From Pleomorphomonas sp. (GTDB taxonomy: Bacteria; Pseudomonadota; Alphaproteobacteria; Rhizobiales; Pleomorphomonadaceae), in NCBI GenBank assembly GCA_029976075.1, contig JARKNW010000059.1, positions 1-64,000 on the forward strand: 64,000 bases of DNA, read 5' to 3'. The position numbers and the translations under genes were made by a program. Below the pieces are notes generated by a model. It was not told the DNA's origin, searched no databases, and saw only the letters and a program-made list of their open reading frames with translations. Shown one piece after another: positions 58,401 through 64,000 of the stretch (positions within the stretch are counted from its first letter, which is position 1; every line of letters begins with the position of its first letter).

Positions 58401-60902
58401 TCCATGAAGACGGTGGAAGTGCCGGCCGGTGGCTCAACCATCGAGCTGCCCGTCACCGCCGATTGGGGACCGGGCGCTTACGTGACCGCGTCACTGCTGA
58501 GGCCGCTCGATCTCGCCGAGAAGCGGATGCCCTCGCGTGCGCTCGGCCTCGCCTGGGCTGGCGTCGATCCCGGTGAGCGGCAGCTGAACGTTGCTGTCGA
58601 TGCGCCGATGGACATGCGTCCGCAGACCGATCTCAACGTCGCCGTCAAGGTGGACGGCGGCAAGGCTGGCGAGGATGCCTATGTCACCATCGCCGCTGTC
58701 GACGTCGGCATTCTCAACCTCACGGAGTTCAAGGCACCGGCGCCGGAAGGCTGGTATTTCGCCCAGCGTCGGCTTGGCATCGAGTTCCGGGACCTCTACG
58801 GCCAGCTGATCGACACGACGCTCGGAGCACTGGGCGACGTGCGCACGGGTGGCGATGGCGGTGGCATTTCGAAGCTGATGGGTCCGCCGCCCACCGAGCG
58901 GCTGGTCGCTTTCTTCCAGGGCGTGACCAAGGTCGGCTCGGACGGTGTCGCTCACGCATCCTTCAAGATGCCGGACTTCAACGGCACGGTGAAGATCATG
59001 GCAGTCGCCTGGTCGAAGACCGGTGTCGGCCATGCCTCGCGTGACGTTCTGGTGCGCGACCCGGTGGTGATACAGGCCTCGCTGCCCAACTTCCTTGCTC
59101 CTGGCGACCGGTCGCGCCTCGCGCTCGACTTCACCCAGATCGAGGGACCTACCGGCAATTTTGCGCTCGAAGTAACGACAGCGGGCACTCTTGTCGACCT
59201 CGACGAGAAGCTGGCGAAAGCGACCGTATCTCTTGCCGACAAGGGCAAGGCGCGCGTGCTGATCCCGATCACCGGCAAGGCAGTCGGCGACGAGACGATC
59301 ACCGCTGCCCTGAAGTCTCCCGATGGTTCGGTGCTGACCAAGATGCTCACGCTGGGCGTGCGCGATAACGAGCCAACCGTCACCCGCGTCAGCGATTTCT
59401 CGCTGAAGCCGGCCAGCGGTGAGCTGAAGCTGTCGGCCGATCTGTTCTCCGATCTCAAGCCGGCAACCGAGGTTGCGACGCTGACCGTCGGCACGGTGGC
59501 CGGCATCGATCTGCCGGGTCTCGTCCATTCGCTGGACAAATACCCCTATGGTTGCTCGGAACAGCTGACGAGCCGGGCCCTGCCGCTGGTCTATCTCGAC
59601 GACGTCATCCTGGCGGCCGGGCTTGCCGGTGAAGCGCCGGTGCGCGAGCGGGTGCAGAAGGCGATCGAAGCGCTCCTGGTGAACCAGGGGTCGGACGGTT
59701 CCTTCGGCTTGTGGGGACCGGGGTCGGAGGATCTGTGGCTCAATGCCTATGTCACCGATTTCCTGACGCGCGCCAGGGAGAAGGGCTACACGGTGCCGCC
59801 GGTCGCCTACGACATGGCGGTGACCAACCTCAAGAACCGCATTGCCTATGCCTCCGATTTCACCGATGGAGGCGAGGACATCGCCTACGGTCTCTACGTG
59901 CTGGCCCGCAACGGCCGTGCATCGATTGGCGATCTGCGCTTCTATGCCGAAACCAAGCTGGACGCCTTCGCGACGCCGCTTGCCCGCGCCCAGCTCGGGG
60001 CGGCACTGGCTCTCTATGGCGATAGCCAGAAGGCATCGGGCGTTTTCCGCTCGTCCCTCGATCTGCTTGATCAAGGCAAGGACGGCGGACGGCTGTGGCG
60101 CGCGGACTATGGGTCCGATTTGCGTGATGGCGCGGCCATCTTGGCGCTGGCCTCGGAGTCGAAGCTTGCCTCCTTCGACTACCAGGGGCTCAGCCGCCAG
60201 GTTGGCAAGCTCTACAAGGCGAGCACGTATACCTCGACCCAGGAGCAGGCCTGGATGCTGCTGGCGGCCCACGCCATGCTGAAGGACGGCATGAAGCCGG
60301 AACTCGACGTGGCAGGCGCCCAGCATGACGGTGTCTTCACGGCGAAGTACGCGGCGGGCGATCTGGCCAAGGGGCTTGTCATCAAGAACACAGGCAAGAC
60401 GGCTGTCGACGCCCGGGTGACGGTAACGGGCGTTCCGACTACTCCGGAGCCTGCCGGTGGCAACGGCTACCAGTTGACCCGCACCTACTACGACCTTGAA
60501 GGTAACGAGGTCGATCCGTCGGCGGTCAAGCTCGGCGACCGCATGGTCGTGGTGCTTGGCGTCACTTCGACGCAATCGGGTTGGGCTCGCCTCGTGCTGA
60601 ACGATCCGCTGCCGGCCGGATTTGCCATCGACAATCCGTCGCTGGTTCGCGCCGGCGATGTGGCGGCGCTCGACTGGTTGGCGCCGCTCGACAACGCGGC
60701 ACACACCGAATACCAGACCGATCGCTTTACCGTGGCCTTCGACCTGAAGGACACCACAGAGTTCCAGTTCGCCTACATGGCCCGCGCGGTCGCACCCGGC
60801 AGCTTCAACTTGCCGGCCGCAACCCTTGAGGACATGTATCGGCCGGAACGGCAGGCCCGTACCGACGCAGGCCATGTGGAGGTGATCGGACCGTTGCAGT
60901 AA
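55425..60902 (+). CDS. Bacterial alpha-2-macroglobulin with N-terminal PAN/apple domain
   Basis: 1825 aa, periplasmic by its signal peptide (residues 1-28, cleavage near GEAA-ER); there is no lipobox, unlike E. coli YfhM. A PAN/apple domain (about 30-105) has the cysteine pattern GDCEAACVGDDRCVAFTY and WCFKK. A TPR-like segment (about 150-215) precedes a series of macroglobulin domains, including MG2 (RGVYRPGETVNLTVLARDP). The thioester motif is YPYGCSEQL with Cys1377 and Gln1380, so the bait-and-trap chemistry is intact. It probably traps foreign proteases in the periplasm. No pbpC is adjacent. GAGGGGG precedes the ATG. Confidence 0.93.
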   Translation: MVSVRRFARFLALVCLSSAGLVLAMPGEAAERRAVITEGADYFGEDMDTLKGIELGDCEAACVGDDRCVAFTYNTKAKWCFKKSTMGDLRTFAGAVAGRIVTSEVADPSVAEARRDELGFVGQSFIDEAHKLEGAIADEPAEGKLDKLLASSDKAIDAGDNLKAAQDLRKAIRLDPSRNDLWWRYSDQAILVPDSNEHRDTFLEESTAAAINAYLRATDADQQVAALNSLANSFVTRENWNLGIKTLRRRLALQDDPDWRSAFNDWVSEHGFRITDNSVDTQSSTPRICVTFSDPIARNDPSISGYFAVDGGDKLEVEAEDNQICAAGVEYGNRYHVTIRKGLPAKDGEETLNKTAELDIYVRDRDPSVRFVGKAYVLPRTPNATIPLVSVNVDTLDARVLKVGDRNLVNAVGEDRFLSQLDKWSADAVAAREGREVWSGKIAVKRDTNREVTTAVPVSELVKSLEPGVYALVVRDVNKKDEWSADATQWFVVSNLGLATMTGNDGLHVVIHGLSDAKAVAGVELKLIAADNDVLGSATTDDQGYARFDAGLVKGTGGAAPQLLLATKDGDFAFLNLQKAAFDLTDRGVEGRDPPKPVDVFMTTERGVYRPGETVNLTVLARDPTVTALSDLPLTLVVSRPDGNEFVRRLAADEGAGGRDFSFDLPGAAQRGTWRAAAYTDPKASALQEVTFKVEDFQPERIDFAVKTDATLLHAGDTVEATLRADWLYGAPAAGLAIEGEVYVTPASDIASAPGYRFGLADDDFTSAVQDVQSDGTDENGDATVTLITPEVADTTRPLQAAVHVRVLDTNGRPVERRMTLPVSTGHERIGVKPLFDGSVEEGGNATFDVAVLDADYAKVGAKDLSWTLSRVQTNYQWYQSDGSWDYHAIKSTTRVANGKLDVDPEKPARIEARVEWGEYQLTVTSADGKVIPVSTSFEAGWYVPVKSDETPDLLKITLDKPRYSIGDTVKAHIEPRYAGVAVVSVVDDRLISMKTVEVPAGGSTIELPVTADWGPGAYVTASLLRPLDLAEKRMPSRALGLAWAGVDPGERQLNVAVDAPMDMRPQTDLNVAVKVDGGKAGEDAYVTIAAVDVGILNLTEFKAPAPEGWYFAQRRLGIEFRDLYGQLIDTTLGALGDVRTGGDGGGISKLMGPPPTERLVAFFQGVTKVGSDGVAHASFKMPDFNGTVKIMAVAWSKTGVGHASRDVLVRDPVVIQASLPNFLAPGDRSRLALDFTQIEGPTGNFALEVTTAGTLVDLDEKLAKATVSLADKGKARVLIPITGKAVGDETITAALKSPDGSVLTKMLTLGVRDNEPTVTRVSDFSLKPASGELKLSADLFSDLKPATEVATLTVGTVAGIDLPGLVHSLDKYPYGCSEQLTSRALPLVYLDDVILAAGLAGEAPVRERVQKAIEALLVNQGSDGSFGLWGPGSEDLWLNAYVTDFLTRAREKGYTVPPVAYDMAVTNLKNRIAYASDFTDGGEDIAYGLYVLARNGRASIGDLRFYAETKLDAFATPLARAQLGAALALYGDSQKASGVFRSSLDLLDQGKDGGRLWRADYGSDLRDGAAILALASESKLASFDYQGLSRQVGKLYKASTYTSTQEQAWMLLAAHAMLKDGMKPELDVAGAQHDGVFTAKYAAGDLAKGLVIKNTGKTAVDARVTVTGVPTTPEPAGGNGYQLTRTYYDLEGNEVDPSAVKLGDRMVVVLGVTSTQSGWARLVLNDPLPAGFAIDNPSLVRAGDVAALDWLAPLDNAAHTEYQTDRFTVAFDLKDTTEFQFAYMARAVAPGSFNLPAATLEDMYRPERQARTDAGHVEVIGPLQ

Positions 60903-60913
60903 TCGGGGGAGGG

Positions 60914-60940
60914 AAGGGCGGCGCGGCGGCCGCCCTTTCT
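60914..60940. terminator. Intrinsic terminator between alpha-2-macroglobulin and alcohol dehydrogenase genes
   Basis: AAGGGCGGC / GCCGCCCTT 9-bp stem with a six-base loop followed by TCT on the plus strand, 12 bases after the macroglobulin stop, between convergent genes. Confidence 0.75.
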
Positions 60941-60980
60941 ACCCGACCTGAATGGTCATTGCATTGAGAGGTTGTCGTCG

Positions 60981-62138
60981 TCAGAGGGCGAGTTCGAGGA
61001 TCTGACTGGCGACCTCTGGCGTAACGTCCCGATGCTCACCGAGCGGCACCTGCCAGTGCTCGCGTAGCTTGGTTGTCACTTCGGGGATGATGTCGGCGTT
61101 GAGCCCGTAGTCGGAAAGCCTGGTCTTGACGCCCATCGCCTCGAAGAAGGCGCGGGTTCGCTCGATGGCGGCGTCGATGCGTTCGTCCTCGCTGCCGGTC
61201 GCGATGCCGAACACCCGCTCGGCATATTGCAGCAGCTTTTCCCGCTTCTGTGCCCGCTTCACCTGGAGCAATGACGGCAGCACGACCGCCAGCGTTGCCG
61301 CATGGTCAAGTCCGTAGAGGCCAGTCAGCTCGTGACCAATGCGGTGGGTTGCCCAGTCGCCCGGCACGCCGCGCGACAGAAGATCGTTGAGGGCCATGGT
61401 GGCGGCCCACATCAGGTTGGCGCGGACCGCGTAGTTGGTCGGCTCGCTGAGTGCCTTGGGACCGTCCTCCAGGATGGTCAGCAGCAGGCCTTCGGCAAAG
61501 CGATCCTGTACCTTGGCGTCGACGGGGTAGGTGAGGTACTGCTCGAGTACGTGCATGAAACTGTCGACGACTCCGTTGGCCGTTTGGCGTGGCGGAAGAG
61601 AGAAGGTGGTCTCGGGATCGAGGACCGAGAAGCGCGGCATGACATGCACCGAGTTCATCGGCAGCTTGTCCTGAGTGCTGGCCCGCGTGATCACCGCGTT
61701 GCGGTTCATCTCGGAACCGGTGGCCGGCAATGTCATGACGCAGCCAACCGGCAGTGCAGCCCGGACATTGGTACCTCTCTGGACGAGAATGTCCCAGGGA
61801 TCACCTTCGAATAGTGCCGCGGCGGCGACGAACTTCGTGCCGTCGGCAACGGACCCGCCGCCGACCGCCAGGAGGAAATCGACCTTTTCGGCTCGTGCCA
61901 GATCGGCGACCTTCACCAGAGTTTCAAAATGCGGGTTGGCCTCGATGCCGCCGAACTCGACAACCGTGCGGCCGGTGAGAGCCGCGCGTACCTGATCCAT
62001 GACGCCGTTTTTCAGCACCGAGCCGCCACCATAGGTGATGAGAACGCGGGCGCCGGCCGGCACTTCCTCGGAGATGCGGGCAATCTGACCCTTGCCGAAG
62101 TGGATGCGGGTGGTGTTCCAGTAGGTAAAGCTCTGCAT
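60981..62138 (-). CDS. Iron-containing alcohol dehydrogenase (YqhD/BDH-like)
   Basis: 385 aa from MQSFTYWNTTRIHFGKG, the family N-terminus, with GAGG five bases upstream; the track start at 62213 is over-extended. The NADP-binding GGGSVADGTKF and metal ligands in GVVDSFMHVLEQYL (Asp, His), ATHRIGHELTG and YGLDHAATLAV (His) are present. Probably reduces aldehydes with NADPH. Divergent from an aldo/keto reductase, another carbonyl reductase. Confidence 0.93.
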   Translation of the reverse strand: MQSFTYWNTTRIHFGKGQIARISEEVPAGARVLITYGGGSVLKNGVMDQVRAALTGRTVVEFGGIEANPHFETLVKVADLARAEKVDFLLAVGGGSVADGTKFVAAAALFEGDPWDILVQRGTNVRAALPVGCVMTLPATGSEMNRNAVITRASTQDKLPMNSVHVMPRFSVLDPETTFSLPPRQTANGVVDSFMHVLEQYLTYPVDAKVQDRFAEGLLLTILEDGPKALSEPTNYAVRANLMWAATMALNDLLSRGVPGDWATHRIGHELTGLYGLDHAATLAVVLPSLLQVKRAQKREKLLQYAERVFGIATGSEDERIDAAIERTRAFFEAMGVKTRLSDYGLNADIIPEVTTKLREHWQVPLGEHRDVTPEVASQILELAL

Positions 62139-62329
62139 GGCGTCCTCGTCCGGTGTGAGCGGCAGTTTTATCGCGATGCGCGCCGGCCGACAAATCGCCA
62201 TTGCCGATGACATCGCTCTCCACCGTCGATCAGCCTCAGGCGCACGGCTGGCCTGCTGATGGGTGCTTTCCGGCTGTCAGTCGAACCTGTTACGCTCGCT
62301 GCAAAATCGCAAGGATCGAGGGGATTCCC

Positions 62330-63325
62330 ATGGACTACACCAAGCTCGGCCGTACCGGCCTCGATGTGTCGCGCATCTGTCTCGGCTGCATGACCTATGG
62401 CGTGCCGGAGCGCGGTGCCCATCCTTGGACGCTCCCCGAGGATCAAAGCCGGCCTCTCATCAAGCAGGCCATTGAGGCCGGCATCAACTTCTTCGATACC
62501 GCCAACAGCTATTCCGACGGGACGTCGGAGGAGATCGTCGGTCGGGCGCTCAAGGATTTCGCCCGTCGTGAAGAGATCGTGCTGGCGACCAAGATCTATT
62601 TCCCTCTGGCTTTCAACGAGGCGAGAAAGGTACCGAACGCCTCCGGGCTCTCGCGCAAGGCGATCTTCGCCGGCATCGACGCCAGCCTTCGCAGGCTGGG
62701 GACCGATTATGTCGATCTCTATCAGATCCATCGCTGGGACTATGGCACGCCGATCGAGGAGACGATGGAGGCGCTCCACGATGTGGTGAAGGCCGGCAAG
62801 GCTCGCTATATCGGCGCCTCCTCCATGTTCGCCTGGCAGTTCGCCAAGGCGCTCCACGTTGCCGAAAGGAACGGTTGGACGCGCTTCGTGACCATGCAGG
62901 ACCATCTCAATCTCCTCTATCGCGAGGAGGAGCGCGAGATGCTGCCGCTCTGCCGCGACGAGGGTATCGGCGTCATCCCGTGGAGCCCGTTGGCGCGCGG
63001 GCGCCTGACCCGAGATTGGGACAGCGTGTCCCGTCGCCAGGAGCTCGATGCCTATGGCAAGACCCTCTACAACGGGACAGAGGATTCAGATCGGCAGATC
63101 GTCGAAGCTGTAGCGAAAATTGCTGCGGCGCGTGGCTTGCCGCGCGCCCAGGTGGCACTCGCCTGGGTCCTGCAGAAGGCGGAGGTCTCGGCCCCCATCG
63201 TAGGCGCGTCGAAGCCGGGCCAGATCGACGATGCGGTGGCGGCACTCGATGTTCACCTGACGGCAGAGGAAGTCGCCGCGCTCGAAGGTCCTTATGTGCC
63301 GCATGCCGTCGTCGGATTCAGCTGA
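62330..63325 (+). CDS. Aldo/keto reductase
   Basis: 331 aa from MDYTKLGRTGLDVSRICLG with GAGGGG six bases upstream; the track start at 62201 overlaps the divergent gene. Catalytic residues are visible in FFDTANSYS (Asp, Tyr), VLATKIYFP (Lys) and LYQIHRWDYG (His); cofactor-binding VGASKPGQIDDAV is near the C-terminus. Resembles the YajO/Tas group. Substrate unknown. Convergent with an LLM oxidoreductase, 15 bases apart. Confidence 0.93.
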   Translation: MDYTKLGRTGLDVSRICLGCMTYGVPERGAHPWTLPEDQSRPLIKQAIEAGINFFDTANSYSDGTSEEIVGRALKDFARREEIVLATKIYFPLAFNEARKVPNASGLSRKAIFAGIDASLRRLGTDYVDLYQIHRWDYGTPIEETMEALHDVVKAGKARYIGASSMFAWQFAKALHVAERNGWTRFVTMQDHLNLLYREEEREMLPLCRDEGIGVIPWSPLARGRLTRDWDSVSRRQELDAYGKTLYNGTEDSDRQIVEAVAKIAAARGLPRAQVALAWVLQKAEVSAPIVGASKPGQIDDAVAALDVHLTAEEVAALEGPYVPHAVVGFS

Positions 63326-63340
63326 GAGACGACTGTTGGG

Positions 63341-64000
63341 CTAGAGGGCCGCTGCCGCCGCACCGGTCGTCATCCCGGCCGCTTCGGCGATGAGCGAGAT
63401 GGACTTGAGTCGCTTGGCGTGATCGTAGACATCGGAGACCAGCATGATCTCGTCGGCACCGGTCTCGCCGATGAGCTCCTCAAGGCCACGGCGCACCGTT
63501 TCCAGCGATCCGACGATCGAGCGTGACAGCATCCGGCTGGCGTCCGCCTTTTCTTCCGGCGTCCAGAATGTGTCGATGTCGTCTATGGGTGGCTTCGACA
63601 AGCCGCGCGCACCGCGACGGATACTGGCGAACGCCATCTGTTGCGTGGTGAACAGTCTGCGTGCCTCCTCGTCGGTGTCGGCGGCGATGACGTTGGCTCC
63701 GACCATGGCATGGGGGCGCTCGAGCGTTGCCGATGGCTTGAAGCGGCTCCGATAGATGTCGAGCGCCGGCAGCAGAAGATCGGGTGCAAAATGGGAGGCG
63801 AAGGCGTAGGGCAGGCCGAGCTCGGCGGCCAGCATGGCGCCGAAATGGCTCGAGCCCAGAATCCAGAGCGGTACGCGCGTGCCGGCGGCCGGCACTGCCT
63901 CCAACCGCTGGCCCTCCATTGCCGGCTCGAAATAGGCTTGCAGTTCGAGTACATCCTCGGGGAAATGTTCTGCTGCTTCCGGTGGGCGCCGAATGGCACG
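63341..64000 (-). CDS. LLM-class flavin-dependent oxidoreductase (partial, 5' end off window)
   Basis: About 219 C-terminal codons. The track begins it at an internal ATG (63919), but the frame is open to the window edge and the extra residues (RPPEAAEHFPEDVLELQAYF) are typical of the family, so the true start lies beyond 64000. Luciferase-like monooxygenase features include WILGSSHFGAMLAAELGLPYAFASHF, placing it in the group often annotated as MsnO8-like. It would use reduced FMN; substrate unknown. Confidence 0.88.
   Translation of the reverse strand, partial: RAIRRPPEAAEHFPEDVLELQAYFEPAMEGQRLEAVPAAGTRVPLWILGSSHFGAMLAAELGLPYAFASHFAPDLLLPALDIYRSRFKPSATLERPHAMVGANVIAADTDEEARRLFTTQQMAFASIRRGARGLSKPPIDDIDTFWTPEEKADASRMLSRSIVGSLETVRRGLEELIGETGADEIMLVSDVYDHAKRLKSISLIAEAAGMTTGAAAAAL

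Noticed and set aside
58491-60875. 794-aa minus-strand ORF opposite the alpha-2-macroglobulin
   Set aside because: Long only because of high third-position GC in the real gene; composition is Arg/Gly/His-rich with no domain.

Overview
The window is GC-rich, densely packed chromosomal DNA from an alphaproteobacterium, most likely a member of the Hyphomicrobiales (Rhizobiales). The evidence is the conserved gene order yicC-gmk facing rsmA-pdxA-surA-lptD-lptG-lptF, the hisF-hisE-coaA run, the class II DAHP synthase, DUF1489, an Atm1-type exporter, LogA/LOG and YeiH/LysR genes, and the abundance of ATGA/GTGA stop-start overlaps. I cannot fix the genus from sequence alone. Nothing looks like a prophage, insertion sequence, CRISPR array, tRNA or rRNA.

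Layout. 1-7.6 kb: an amino-sugar scavenging locus. A leftward operon (MurQ-type etherase, sugar-binding protein, two CUT1 permeases, Gfo/Idh/MocA oxidoreductase running off the left edge) is divergent from a rightward operon (BadF/BadG-type GlcNAc/MurNAc kinase, HutC-type GntR regulator, NagA). A clear inverted repeat lies in the shared promoter region. 7.7-9.9 kb: coaA, hisE, hisF (leftward). 10.2-11.7 kb: soluble double-PAS chemoreceptor behind three palindromes. 11.8-14.8 kb: atypical SDR, then hslV-hslU. 15-17.3 kb: LacI regulator and an aldo/keto reductase. 17.6-28.9 kb: a housekeeping block for RNA turnover, GMP phosphorylation, rRNA methylation, pyridoxal phosphate synthesis and LPS export (yicC, gmk, rsmA, pdxA, surA-like, lptD, lptG, lptF), followed by pepA and holC. 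29-37 kb: gltX, SGNH hydrolase, CreA, cysS, GFA protein, proline iminopeptidase, citramalate synthase, LOG. 37.2-41.3 kb: a structured intergenic region, a LysM/Ig-like membrane protein and an Atm1-type ABC exporter. 41.3-44.9 kb: a small membrane protein, YeiH plus LysR, two related small unknown proteins, DUF1489. 45.4-50.4 kb: class II DAHP synthase, GNAT, NDH-2, enolase. 50.4-55.3 kb: membrane chemoreceptor, DJ-1/PfpI, recJ. 55.4-64 kb: a giant PAN-domain alpha-2-macroglobulin, iron alcohol dehydrogenase, aldo/keto reductase and a partial LLM flavin oxidoreductase.

Most of the window is ordinary core genome. The parts most worth a second look are (a) the intergenic region 37.3-37.6 kb, with four long inverted repeats and a near-perfect intrinsic terminator on the minus strand that ends no known gene (a candidate small RNA); (b) two adjacent, apparently homologous small proteins (66 and 59 aa) with excellent ribosome binding sites, missed as such by simple ORF calling; (c) the ABC-fed MurNAc/GlcNAc locus with its operator; (d) a strong 25-bp inverted repeat before yeiH; and (e) the PAN/alpha-2-macroglobulin with an intact thioester motif and no pbpC next to it. 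Start codons were moved inward from the ORF-track starts wherever a ribosome binding site, gene overlap or family N-terminus demanded it.
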